Assembly: GCF_014779555.2 (NCBI RefSeq)
Contig: NZ_CP094357.1
Location: 4,092,001-4,156,000 of the forward strand
Direction of reading: 5' to 3'
Source: Lysobacter capsici
GTDB taxonomy: Bacteria; Pseudomonadota; Gammaproteobacteria; Xanthomonadales; Xanthomonadaceae
DNA: 64,000 nt
Positions 46,398 through 55,522 of the stretch are shown in pieces. Numbering within the stretch: position 1 is the first letter of the stretch; each line of letters starts with the position of its first letter. The notes under the pieces were generated by a model. That model saw only the letters and a list, made by a program, of their open reading frames with translations, was not told the DNA's origin and did not search any database. Position numbers and translations under genes: made by a program.

Positions 46398-47678
46398 TCA
46401 ACTCATCACCGCGCGCCGCGTTTCCTGCTGCTGTTGCGTTTCCGCCGGCGCGGGCGGGTTGTGCGCGGCGACCTGCGGCGGCGGCGACAACGCGCGCGCT
46501 TCATCGACGAAGGCGCGGCGGCTGCCCGGGTCGGCCAGGCCGCCCTGGACGATGAAGAATCCACCGCCGTCGCGACCGGGCACCACGTGATCGATCCGAT
46601 CCATGCCGTTGGCGCGCGCATCCAATGCCGCATGCGTGGCGGCGTTGCGATAGCCCTGCTCGCCGCGGAAATCCATCGCCTTGGCATCCATGCCGTGCAG
46701 GCCGCGCAGCGCCTGGTCGTACAGGCCATGGTTCGGATGCGAGGGATGCGACAACTGCGCCGTTGCCTGCGCTTCGCCGCGCGATCCCGCCGACGCGGCG
46801 ATGCCGACCTCGGCGTTGGCATTGCCGCGCACGCTGCGATCGCCGTCGGCGCGCGCCGGATCGCTCGCGCTGATGCCGGTCGCGGTGCGCGCGGTTTCAG
46901 GCGAAGCCATCTCCTGCGCCTTGATGACCGCGTCGATGTAGTGGATGTCGATGCCGTGCTTGATGCCGTTGCCCGGGATCATCCGCTTCCAGAACGACTG
47001 CGGGTCCGGATCGGGCAACTCGATCTTGTGGCCGACCGCGTCGGGCATCGCCCACTTCAGCGGGATGCTGTGCTCCTGCAGCTCGGTCAGGATTTCGTTC
47101 TTGACCGAGTAGCGGCGGATCTGTCCATTGTCCTTGACCTCGTCCTTGGCCGCGTCGGCATCGATGCCGAGCCGCTCCAGGGTCTTGTCGTGGACGCCGG
47201 AGGAATTGAAGGTCACCGCCGGAATGCCGCTGGCGATCGAGGCCGCGCCGCCCAGGCCGCCGCCGAGCGAATGGCCGGTGATCACCACCTCATCGCCGAA
47301 CGCGACCTTGGCCTCGCGCGCCAGCGCGATGGCCTGGTTGTACTGCGCGTCCTCGAAGCCCAGGCCCTGGCGGAAATTGGTCAGCCAGTCCTTGCCTTCG
47401 TCGGTGCCCGAATAGGCCAGCACGTAATGGCCCTTGTCGTCGCCGTAGACGCGGGCGAGGAAACCCGAATCCTTGTTTTCCAGCGTCGACGGATCGATGC
47501 CCGCGCCGCGCAACTGTTCGGCGCTGAGCGGCTTGAAGCCGTCGATGCCGGGGCCTTGATCGTAGAGGTCGTCCATGATGCGGGCGAGCGTCTTGTCGAT
47601 CGGTTTGGCGTCCAGGCCGCGGACCTGGTCCGCGAACGAAGGCTCGCCACTGGCGGGTGGGATGGACTGCTGGCTCAT
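46398..47678 (-). CDS. Type IV secretion effector: lipase-fold toxin with C-terminal XVIPCD domain
   Basis: A 426-aa protein. Residues about 30-270 are an alpha/beta-hydrolase of the DUF2974/lipase class-3 type: YVLAYSGTDEGKDWLTNFRQG, nucleophile S137 in VVITGHSLGGGLGGAA, and FNSSGVHDKTL. From about residue 310 the sequence matches the XVIPCD pattern: HPSHPNHGLYDQALRGLHGM, AATHAALDARANGMDRIDHV, GFFIVQGGLADPGSRRAFVD, and a Gln-rich tail (QQQQE). XVIPCD tails deliver antibacterial toxins through the Xanthomonadales VirB/D4 system. It probably attacks the phospholipids of rival bacteria. It is flanked by two ankyrin-type genes on the same strand. Confidence 0.88.
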   Translation of the reverse strand: MSQQSIPPASGEPSFADQVRGLDAKPIDKTLARIMDDLYDQGPGIDGFKPLSAEQLRGAGIDPSTLENKDSGFLARVYGDDKGHYVLAYSGTDEGKDWLTNFRQGLGFEDAQYNQAIALAREAKVAFGDEVVITGHSLGGGLGGAASIASGIPAVTFNSSGVHDKTLERLGIDADAAKDEVKDNGQIRRYSVKNEILTELQEHSIPLKWAMPDAVGHKIELPDPDPQSFWKRMIPGNGIKHGIDIHYIDAVIKAQEMASPETARTATGISASDPARADGDRSVRGNANAEVGIAASAGSRGEAQATAQLSHPSHPNHGLYDQALRGLHGMDAKAMDFRGEQGYRNAATHAALDARANGMDRIDHVVPGRDGGGFFIVQGGLADPGSRRAFVDEARALSPPPQVAAHNPPAPAETQQQQETRRAVMS

Positions 47679-47754
47679 GCTTCGATCTCCCTGAATCCTT
47701 GGAATTCCTGCTCGCTTCGAAAATATCGTTCGCGCCGGTCGCGCCCGCGCGGTT

Positions 47755-48411
47755 TCAACCTTCCACCGCGATACCGTGTTCGCCCAGCCAGGCGATCAGC
47801 GCATCGCGATCCTGCCGCGTCGTCGCGTTCAACACACTGACCGGGGTCATGAACAGATAACGCTGGAAGGTGACGTTCTGGGCGTTGCGCGCGCGCGCGT
47901 CGGCGCCGGCCTGCAACAGCGTCAGCGCGTGATTGGGTTGATTGATCTTGCCGGCCACGTGCAACGCGGTGTTGCCCATGCGGTCGGCGTGATTGACCTG
48001 CGCGCCCGCGGCCAGCAAGCGCTTGAACTGCGCCGGCCGCTCGCCCATCAGCGCCGCGCTCAACGGCGTCGCGCCGGTATGCGCATGCACGGTGTCCGGA
48101 TCGGCGCCGTGCGCGAGCAATGCGTCCAGATACGCCGGATCGTTGGCCATCGCCGCCAGATGCACGACGGTGCTGCCGTCGATGCCCGGCTGCGCCGGAT
48201 CGGCGCCCAGATCGAGCAAGGCGTTCAAGCCGTCGAGACTTTTGTTGAGCACCGCCCATTCGAGCAAGGTGACGTTCTTGTCGCCGTGGCTGCGCAAATC
48301 CACGCCTTCGGCCAGACGCCGGATATCGGCCACTTCGCCGTCGGCGACGGCTTCGGCCAGATCGGCCACCGCCGGATCGGCGAATACTTCATGAATATCT
48401 ACCGCTGCCAT
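47755..48411 (-). CDS. Ankyrin-repeat protein upstream of the lipase effector; possible immunity protein
   Basis: A 218-aa cytoplasmic protein made of about five ankyrin repeats: LEWAVLNKSLDGLNALLDLGADP, STVVHLAAMANDPAYLDALLAHGADP, TPLSAALMGERPAQFKRLLAAGAQVN and NTALHVAGKINQPNHALTLLQAGADA, then a short cap. The start at 48409-48411 has AGGAGG eight bases before it, which rules out the longer open frame. It lies 76 bases upstream of the XVIPCD lipase gene in the same direction and is probably co-transcribed. It could shield the producing cell or hold the toxin before secretion. Confidence 0.82.
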   Translation of the reverse strand: MAAVDIHEVFADPAVADLAEAVADGEVADIRRLAEGVDLRSHGDKNVTLLEWAVLNKSLDGLNALLDLGADPAQPGIDGSTVVHLAAMANDPAYLDALLAHGADPDTVHAHTGATPLSAALMGERPAQFKRLLAAGAQVNHADRMGNTALHVAGKINQPNHALTLLQAGADARARNAQNVTFQRYLFMTPVSVLNATTRQDRDALIAWLGEHGIAVEG

Positions 48412-49099
48412 TCTGGACTCCTCCTGAGCACCTGCTGGACTACCCCTACGCCCACCGACAGGCGGGACGTGTAGCGACTTCCCCGCCAATGGGCGGGAGA
48501 TCGAGCGACGCGCACGGTGACTTTCCCCTGCCGTAGTGACGAGCACATACGGTTACGTACCGTGGCTTTGGGAGCCTAACAAGAACCCGCCGGCACATGC
48601 CGTGCTGACAAGCTGACGCCGGTCACAGTTCAGCTGCGCCACCGGTCAAATTGGACGGACGGCAAGATGAATGCGCGACCGCTTCGCGGGTTTCGCCGCG
48701 CCGAGACGCGACCGTCGCCCTCGCATCAGCATCGCCGTCGAACATGGCAGGCGTGCGGCGATGCGGCGCGCGATCGCATGCGCCGCGATCGGATTTCGCC
48801 GCGCGCCATGTCTCCATGGTTGCCAGTTGCCAGTCGCCAGCGACACCGGCAGCGCATGCGCTTCGCAGCTCGCGAAGATGACTGACGTCATGCGTAAACC
48901 GTCACGGTGACGTTCTGTGATGCCGCGCGCGGATGCATGGTGTCAACGTGATAAAAACGCGCGGTCGATCGTTTTGCGCATACGGACGGATGCGCGAAAC
49001 GCTGCAAGCCTCACCGTCCAGCACATCGCATCACCACGCCACGCGAACCCGCCCGCGTCGTCGCGAACGGTTCGTACCACGCACTGCTAGGAGAGTTTC
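48412..49099. other. Gap between the effector operon and the lanthipeptide locus
   Basis: No gene is supported here. Overlapping short open frames on both strands (48646-48910) lack good ribosome-binding sites and look like GC-rich noise. The right half should hold the lanA promoter and includes a palindromic patch (TGACGTCA at about 48883-48890, then the inverted repeat at 48900-48912). Confidence 0.45.
48900..48912. promoter_or_regulatory. Inverted repeat upstream of the lanthipeptide precursor gene
   Basis: CGTCACGGTGACG is a 6-1-6 inverted repeat, close to an upstream TGACGTCA palindrome, about 190 bases before the precursor start. It could be an operator for the lanthipeptide genes. No regulator gene is adjacent. 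Confidence 0.35.
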
Positions 49100-49258
49100 A
49101 TGCCCATGAATGCGGAAATCTCACAGGACGTCCTCAACCGTCTGCTGTCCGAAAGCATCGGCTCGCCCGATCTGAGCGACGACAAGCTGGTGGACCTGTC
49201 CAGCAACCTGCTCAGCCTGTCCTGCGTCTACACCAGCTGCCACAACTGCCGCGAGTGA
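49100..49258 (+). CDS. Class II lanthipeptide precursor peptide (LanA-like)
   Basis: A 52-aa peptide starting at an ATG six bases after TAGGAGA. The first 35-40 residues form an acidic leader (AEISQDVLNRLLSESIGSPD and DLSDDKLVDLSSNLL), as in precursors modified by LanM enzymes. The C-terminal core (about SLSCVYTSCHNCRE) has three cysteines and several Ser/Thr, the residues LanM dehydrates and cyclises into (methyl)lanthionine rings. The next gene is a LanM synthetase in the same reading frame, separated only by this peptide's TGA. There is no Gly-Gly at the leader/core border, so the cleavage site is not obvious. I believe this is a real gene because of the ribosome-binding site, composition and neighbour. 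Confidence 0.85.
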   Translation: MPMNAEISQDVLNRLLSESIGSPDLSDDKLVDLSSNLLSLSCVYTSCHNCRE

Positions 49259-49285
49259 ACCCGGCCTTCCTGTGATCGATGCGGG

Positions 49286-52252
49286 CTGCACCGCGAGGCG
49301 CAGCCCGCTTGGCATCCGGCCTACGGCGATACCCCGATCCTTCCGCACGAACACGACTCCATCGACCCGGCCCTGCGGCCGCTGCTGCGCTGGGCCGAAC
49401 CGATCGTCGCGCCGGCGCGCGAGCGCTGCCTGGCGCAGTGGCGCGGCCATGCGCTGCGCGATCGGCATGCCTTCGACTTCGACCGTCTGCGCGCGAGCAT
49501 CGAGCATGCGTTCGCGGCGCCTGCGTTGGCCTGGAGCCAACGCAGCCTGCTGCTGGAACTGGCGATCGCGCGCCATCGCGGCAGCTTGCTCGGCGATACG
49601 CCGCAACAACGTCACGAGTATTTTCTCGACTGGATCGACAGCGCCGCGGGCCGGCGCGAACTGGACGACCGCTATCGCCTGCTGAGCGCCGATATCGCCG
49701 CGCAGGCCTTGCGCACCGAAACCTTCCTGAGCCGATTCGCGCAGCGACTGACTGCGGATCGCGCGCAACTCGCGCCGCTGTTCGCGCACAACGACGCGCC
49801 CGGCCGCCTGCTCGACTTCGACTGCGGCCTGGGCGATCGTCACGATCACGGCGGCAGCGTGATCGATCTGCGTTTCGAACACGGGCGCGCCCTGTACAAG
49901 CCGCGTTCGCTGGCGATGGACGGCGCCTATGCGGCATTCCTCGCGCATTTGGCCGAACACGGCATCGAACCCGTGCAAGCCGCGGCCACGACCCTGGATC
50001 GCGGCGACCATGGCTACGCCGCCTGGATCGAACACCGGCCGCTCGCCGACGAGCAGGCCGCGCAACGCTACTACCAACGCTACGGCGGCCTGACCGCGAT
50101 CGCATATGCATTGGCTTGCACCGACCTGCATCTGGAAAACCTGATCGCCTGCGGCGAATACCCGATCGTGATCGATCTGGAAACGGTGCTGCAGCCGTGG
50201 ATGACGCGCGCCGCCGCATCGCAGCCGGCCACCCGATCCATCGGCCCTTACGCACCGTCGGTGGTGTTTTCCGGCCTGCTGCCGGGCGGCCGCAACGAAG
50301 CCGGCGCGCAGGACCTCAGCGGCCTGGCCTGGGCCGAATACCGCTTCGACACGCGATGCGCGGTCGATGCCGGCAGCGATCAACTGCGTCTGGCGCCGAC
50401 CGAGTCGGTCGCGCCGCCGGGACGCAATCTGCCGCACTACGCCGACGGCCGCCGGATCGCGCCGCATCTGCACAGCGAGGCCATCGTCGACGGCTTCGAC
50501 CGAACCTATCGCGGGCTGCTGCGGCTCAAACCCAAGCTCGATTTCGACGACGGACTGCTGGCGCCGTTCGCCAGCCTGCGAACGCGTGCCTTGCTGCGCT
50601 CGACCCACATCTATGCGCGCCTGCTCGATGCCTTGTCGCATCCGCAGCATCTGCAATCGCAGCAGCAACGCGACGCGGTGCTGGCGCGGCTCGAGGTCGG
50701 ACAGCGCGAATGGCCGTTCCTCGCCCGCACCCAGGCCGCCGAGCGCGACGCGCTGCTGCGCGGCGACGTGCCGCGCTTCACCATCGCCGTCGGCGGCACC
50801 GATGTTGAGGACGGCGACGGCCGTCGCATCGATGCGGTGTTCGCGCGCAGCGGTCGCGACGAAGCGCGGCGTCGGCTGCGGATCCTGTCGGAGCGCGATC
50901 GCCAACGGCAGACCTATGCCTTGGCGCAATCGCTGGAAAGCCTGCGCCCGTGGTCGGCGATCGAACCCGAGCGCGACTGCGCACAGACCCGCGCGGCAAG
51001 CGATTCCGACGACGACGCACACCGCGGGCTTGCGCTCGATACCGCCATCGCCCTCGGCGACGAACTATTGCGCTTGTCGTTCAACGGCCGCGGCGAACGC
51101 GCCTGGTTCCAACCCGAATACCGCAACCGTCCCGAGCCCTCGCTTGCGCCGATGGGCCTGACCTTGTACGAAGGCCTGCCCGGCGTGATGCTGATGTTCG
51201 CCGAACTGGGCGCGCAAAGCGGCCTGCCCCGCTTCACCCGCGCCGCCGAAACCACGCTGGCCGCGTGCCGGCGTCAGTTGCGCGAAGACCCGCGCGCGCT
51301 TGCGTCCGTCGGCCCGTGGTCGGGATGCAGCGGCTGGATGTATGCGCTGCTGGTATTGGCGCGACGCTGGCAGCGCGCAGACCTGCTGGACGAAGCCGCG
51401 GCGGTCGTGCCATGGATCGCCGAACGCATCGCCACGGACCGCGATCTGGACCTGATCAGCGGCGCCGCCGGCGCGCTGCTGGTGTTGCTGGAACTGCAAC
51501 GTCTGCGCCTGGACGCGCGGACACTCGCCGTTATCGAGGCCTGCGCGGCGCACTTGATCGAACACGCGCAGCACGGCGACGACGGCGCCTGGTGGACCTG
51601 CCCCGCCTCGCCGGATCGCGGCCTGAGCGGTTTCGCCCACGGCAATGCCGGCATCGGCGCCGCATTGGCGGGCCACGCGGCGCTCAGCGGCGATAAGACC
51701 GCGCTGCAGCTCGCACGCGACGCGCTGCGTTACGAACGCAATGCTTACCGACAGCGCGGGCAGCGTTGGTACGACCTGTTCGAACCTGCGGCCGAATCGG
51801 ACGACAAGCCCGACAGCGCGCGCGACATCCATTCGTGGTGTCACGGCGCGCCCGGCGTCGGTTTCGCGAGACTGTTGCTGCCCGAATCGCTGCGCGATGC
51901 GGCCTGGCACGAGGACGTTCGCCAATGCATCGCCAGTACGCGCCAGTCGGGACTCAGCGGCGGTCACTGCCTGTGTCACGGCCAATGGGGCAATCTCGAT
52001 CTGCTGATCCAGCACGCCGCGCTGCGCCGCGATCGCGACGCCCTCGCCGAGTGCCGCGCAATCGGCGCTTCCTTGATCGAACAGATTCACCCGCACTGGC
52101 ATTGCGGCGGCCGCTCGCCACGCGAACGGCCGCTGGGATTGATGGTCGGCCTGGCCGGCGTCGCCTACGGTTGCCTGCGGCTCGCCGATCCGGCGAATGC
52201 GGCCTGCGTGCTGATGCTTTCGACCGGGCCGCAGCTCATCGCGACGCAGTGA
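49286..52252 (+). CDS. lanM: Class II lanthipeptide synthetase LanM (dehydratase plus LanC-like cyclase)
   Basis: A bifunctional enzyme, about 988 aa if it starts at the CTG at 49286. The first ordinary start codon in frame is a TTG at 49526 (908 aa). The extra 80 residues read as real protein, so 49286 is given with an uncertain start. Counting from 49526: dehydratase kinase-like core YKPR (124-127), TDLHLEN (199-205) and IDLET (216-220); then a LanC-type cyclase with GFAHGNAGIGAAL, zinc ligands C772 in SWCHGAPG, and C817 and H818 in GGHCLCHG. Together these dehydrate Ser/Thr and form thioether rings in the precursor encoded just upstream. No export or protease gene is nearby. Confidence 0.92.
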   Translation: MHREAQPAWHPAYGDTPILPHEHDSIDPALRPLLRWAEPIVAPARERCLAQWRGHALRDRHAFDFDRLRASIEHAFAAPALAWSQRSLLLELAIARHRGSLLGDTPQQRHEYFLDWIDSAAGRRELDDRYRLLSADIAAQALRTETFLSRFAQRLTADRAQLAPLFAHNDAPGRLLDFDCGLGDRHDHGGSVIDLRFEHGRALYKPRSLAMDGAYAAFLAHLAEHGIEPVQAAATTLDRGDHGYAAWIEHRPLADEQAAQRYYQRYGGLTAIAYALACTDLHLENLIACGEYPIVIDLETVLQPWMTRAAASQPATRSIGPYAPSVVFSGLLPGGRNEAGAQDLSGLAWAEYRFDTRCAVDAGSDQLRLAPTESVAPPGRNLPHYADGRRIAPHLHSEAIVDGFDRTYRGLLRLKPKLDFDDGLLAPFASLRTRALLRSTHIYARLLDALSHPQHLQSQQQRDAVLARLEVGQREWPFLARTQAAERDALLRGDVPRFTIAVGGTDVEDGDGRRIDAVFARSGRDEARRRLRILSERDRQRQTYALAQSLESLRPWSAIEPERDCAQTRAASDSDDDAHRGLALDTAIALGDELLRLSFNGRGERAWFQPEYRNRPEPSLAPMGLTLYEGLPGVMLMFAELGAQSGLPRFTRAAETTLAACRRQLREDPRALASVGPWSGCSGWMYALLVLARRWQRADLLDEAAAVVPWIAERIATDRDLDLISGAAGALLVLLELQRLRLDARTLAVIEACAAHLIEHAQHGDDGAWWTCPASPDRGLSGFAHGNAGIGAALAGHAALSGDKTALQLARDALRYERNAYRQRGQRWYDLFEPAAESDDKPDSARDIHSWCHGAPGVGFARLLLPESLRDAAWHEDVRQCIASTRQSGLSGGHCLCHGQWGNLDLLIQHAALRRDRDALAECRAIGASLIEQIHPHWHCGGRSPRERPLGLMVGLAGVAYGCLRLADPANAACVLMLSTGPQLIATQ

Positions 52253-52306
52253 CTGCGATACGCCGCAGCTGCGTCGGCATCCGCCGATCGCAGCCATGGC
52301 CATGCC

Positions 52307-54211
52307 TCAATAATCGGCGGGATTGGCGCTGAAGCGCACCGGCACGTCGACCTCGATGCAGGCGCCGACCGGCAGCACCGCGCCGCTGATCTGCACGCTG
52401 TTGCCGCCGGCCGCGCCGCCGCTGGCCGGACAACTGCCGCCGCCGCCCGCGCTCGCGCAGGTCCACGGGCCGCTGAGGGTCGCGCCTGCCGGCAGGTTGT
52501 CGCTCACGGTCGCGCCGTTGGCCGCATCCGGGCCATCGGTGTTGCAGGCGCGCAATCGGTACGTGGCCAGACCGCCGGGTGTGTAGCTCACGTTGCTGTC
52601 GTTCTTGCTCAGCGACAACGACACGCACACCGCATCGACCGAAGCGCTCGCGCGGTTGTCGGCGTTGCCGCCGGGCGCGGGCGTGACGAAGCCGCTCTGC
52701 GCCGAACCGCCTTCGGCCAAGGGCGCGTTCGCCGCGATGGTCGACACGTTGGCGATCGCCGCGCATTGCCCGGCGCCGAGCGTGGCGTTGATCGTGTAGC
52801 TCAGGCTGCCACCGGCCGCGCCGTTGCCGGCCGGCAGATTCGCGTTGCCGCCGATCGCGCCGGTGCCGCTCGCAGCCGGACAGGTCGCGCCGCCGCTCGC
52901 AGTGCAGGTCCACGAGGTGAACGTGAGACCGGCCGGCACCGCATCGGACAGACTCGCGATCACATCGTGCGCGGTGGTGTCGCCCACGGTCGGACGCGCG
53001 GTGTTGTTGCGATACGTCACGGTGAACTGGGTGCCGCCGCCCGGCGCGGGCGCGGCGTCGGCGACCGACTTGGTGGTCGTCAGATCGACGTCGTTGTCGC
53101 TGATCGTCAACGTCGCCACCGTCTGGCCCGCGGCCGCCGAACACGTCGTTGTCGAGGTCAGGGTGTAGTTCGTTGGATCGGGCTGCACGGTGAAGACGAC
53201 GGTTTCGTTGTTCTCGATTACCGCATCGTCGACGATCGCGACCGGCAAGGCGAAGCTGGCGTTGTCGTAGGTGCCGGCCGCGATCGCCACGTTGACCGTA
53301 TTGCCGCTGCCGGAGGTGACGGTGAAATCGCTGCCGAGCGTCGCGGTGCCGCCGGTGATCCGCACCGGTACGACGATGCCGCCGGCCGGCACGGTGCCGA
53401 TGATGCGCAGCTGCGGCAGGACCGCGGCCTGGCCTTCGCGGGTGGCGACGTTGGTGGCGACGAATTCGATGTACGGCCGCAGGGTGATCTGGATTTCGTC
53501 GAGAAAATTGCCCAGCGAAATGCCGCCGCTGCTGCTGTCGGCGGCGAAGCCGACCTGCTGCACGCCGCTGCCGCCGGCATAGGTGAAGCTGCCGCTGTAA
53601 TCGCGCCAACCATTGCTGGTGGCGCCGATGGTCAACGTGCCCTGCGTGGCCGAGGACGCGGTGCCCGCGGTATCGACCCGATCGCTGCCGTTGTTGGTGG
53701 TGCCGATGCGCGCGATCTGACTGTCGACCGCGACCGCGGTGCTGGCGATGGCATTGATGCCGAAGCTCATCACGTCCGGCGTGGTCGCCGAATTGCGGCC
53801 GCGATGGCTCAGCCGCCAGCTGATCACCTCGCCGTTGGTCAGGCAGATGTTCTGGAAGATGCGCGAGGCCTGGCTGGCATTGAGTTCGGCGTGCTGCTTG
53901 CCGGCGCGCGCCGGCACCGAACCGAAGCTGTTGCCCCACAATTCGATCAGCGGACCGCTGGCCGGATTGCCGACGACACCGCAACCGCCGGTAACGCCGG
54001 ACGGATGGGTCGTGTTCCAACCGGTGACCTGTTGCGGCCCGGCGAAGAATCCCACGCAGGCATTGGTGCCCAGATCGGGCTGTTCGAAACCCAGATTGAC
54101 GAAGGTGCGCTGGACCTGCGCCTGCGCCGGCATCGCGGCCAGCGCCATCAACGCGAGCAGACCGAACCGGCGCCGCCCATGCGGCGTGCGCCGGGTGGAA
54201 GACTGGATCAT
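52307..54211 (-). CDS. Large secreted surface protein with Calx-beta and DUF11-type domains
   Basis: A 634-aa exported protein (signal peptide ending in AMPAQA at about residue 32). The N-terminal half begins VNLGFEQPDLG with a GWNTTHPSG motif, a C-terminal jelly-roll-like extracellular domain seen in adhesins. Residues about 245-370 carry a Calx-beta-like repeat (YIEFVATNVATREGQ, TATLGSDFTVTSG, AIVDDAVIENNETVVFTV). The last part has two DUF11-type repeats (TTTKSVADAAPAPGGGTQFT, LSLSKNDSNVSYTPGGLATY). The ATG at 54211 has GGGGAG at the right distance, while the base before it gives only a TTG. Probably a cell-surface or secreted adhesin. No anchoring motif is clear. Confidence 0.83.
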   Translation of the reverse strand: MIQSSTRRTPHGRRRFGLLALMALAAMPAQAQVQRTFVNLGFEQPDLGTNACVGFFAGPQQVTGWNTTHPSGVTGGCGVVGNPASGPLIELWGNSFGSVPARAGKQHAELNASQASRIFQNICLTNGEVISWRLSHRGRNSATTPDVMSFGINAIASTAVAVDSQIARIGTTNNGSDRVDTAGTASSATQGTLTIGATSNGWRDYSGSFTYAGGSGVQQVGFAADSSSGGISLGNFLDEIQITLRPYIEFVATNVATREGQAAVLPQLRIIGTVPAGGIVVPVRITGGTATLGSDFTVTSGSGNTVNVAIAAGTYDNASFALPVAIVDDAVIENNETVVFTVQPDPTNYTLTSTTTCSAAAGQTVATLTISDNDVDLTTTKSVADAAPAPGGGTQFTVTYRNNTARPTVGDTTAHDVIASLSDAVPAGLTFTSWTCTASGGATCPAASGTGAIGGNANLPAGNGAAGGSLSYTINATLGAGQCAAIANVSTIAANAPLAEGGSAQSGFVTPAPGGNADNRASASVDAVCVSLSLSKNDSNVSYTPGGLATYRLRACNTDGPDAANGATVSDNLPAGATLSGPWTCASAGGGGSCPASGGAAGGNSVQISGAVLPVGACIEVDVPVRFSANPADY

Positions 54212-54597
54212 CAACGACGTACTCCCCTGTAGGCAGCGATCGCCCGCTCCGCTCCCGTACGACGGCGGCTGCCCTGGCTGCGACCGCAGGCCTCGGGTGA
54301 ACCCCCTACCGTCGAACGGCTGGCGCCGAACGCTGATGTGGTGATTTACGACACAAAATGTGTCGTACGTCGCATTTTATAAGCCAAGATGTGAGTGTTC
54401 TGTTGCAAGGAAGCAACATGAATGGGGCTTCGGGGACGTGGAGGCCGCATTCATCTTGGGAAATTTGGTCTTCGACCGGGGGAGTCCCCTGTTCAGCCGA
54501 GGCCTGGGCCGAAGGCTCCCGCTGCTCGACTCAGCCCGCCGCGGATCCACCTATCGCGCGTCATTTGAAGCACGCGGGCGAGCGGCCACATGGCCTA

Positions 54598-55475
54598 CCT
54601 GTAGGAGCGGCGCAAGCCGCGACCGCGACATCTCGGCGACGTCGAGGTTTGCACCGTGGTTGCGTTCTCGCGGTCGCGGCTCGCGCCGCTCCTACAGGTA
54701 GGCCATGGGGCTTCGGCTTGAGCTTGAAGTCTCAGTGCACCACTGTGGCGCGTGCCCGCGTCTGCATCGACCTTGCGGGCAGCTGATCAACAACGAGGTA
54801 TTTTTCTTCGGCCACCTTGCCTGCGTAGTAATTGCATTTTCGCGGTCGCGGCTCACGCCGCTCCTACAGGTAGGCCATGCACCTTCTGCTTGAGCCTGAA
54901 GTCCCAGTGCACCACTAGCGCTGCGAGGCTTGTAACTTGCGTTAGCAAAAGCACACCCGAAGGGCGACGCGCATGGATGCGCGTCGCGCGCCACCGGGAC
55001 ATGGATGTCCCGTGTGGCGCGTGCCCGCGTCTGCATCGATCGCGCGGGCTCTTGATTCACAAAAAAGCATTTTTCTTTGGTTACCTTTCTTTTGTTGCTT
55101 TAGACAAAAGAAAGTGACCCGCCGCTTTAGCGGCGGAACGCTTTTGATCCTGCTTGCAGATTTTAAAGGCTTCAAAGCTTTGAAGCTCTAGAGCTTTTGG
55201 AGCCAAAGGCAAGATCAACAGCTTTCGTCCGCAAGCGGCCGAGTTACTTTCTTTTGTCAAAAGCGACAAAAGAAAGGTAACCAAAGAAAAACGCTTTTCT
55301 TTGAATCAAAGGCCCGCGCGTGCGGAGCATTCGCGGGCATGCGCCACACGGGACATCCTGTCCCGGTGGCGCACGGCGCACATCCATGTGCGCCGCCCTT
55401 CGGGTGTGCTGTTGTTCTCGCGAGTTCCAAGCGTCGCAGCGCTGGATGAACTGCGCGGCTTCAGGCTCAAGCAAC
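54598..55475. repeat. Second composite repeat locus: three REP palindromes and two back-to-back 260-bp elements
   Basis: REP-like palindromes lie at about 54598-54629, 54669-54700 (opposite orientation) and 54840-54870. The 260-bp element seen at 16.8-17.4 kb occurs here in reverse at about 54880-55150 and forward at about 55212-55475, so the two point away from each other. They share AAAGAAAGGTAACCAAAGAA, the GCGCCACACGGGACATCC palindrome and GGCGCACATCCATGTGCGCC. No coding gene is supported between the surface-protein start (54211) and the GH75-like stop (55523). Short open frames within the elements are repeat-derived. Confidence 0.85.
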
Positions 55476-55522
55476 AGCCTAAATCTCAAATCCCGAATCT
55501 CGAATCCCGAATTGAAACCTCA

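Noticed and set aside
49272-50808. Plus-strand frames starting at GTG 49272 and ATG 49279 inside lanM
   Set aside because: Both have ordinary start codons but their translations are Arg/Pro-rich shadows without LanM motifs. They are kept only as hints for a possible frameshift at the LanM start.
49121-51022. Minus-strand open frame of 633 codons opposite LanM
   Set aside because: The plus strand carries clear LanM motifs. The antisense frame has out-of-frame composition and no ribosome-binding site.
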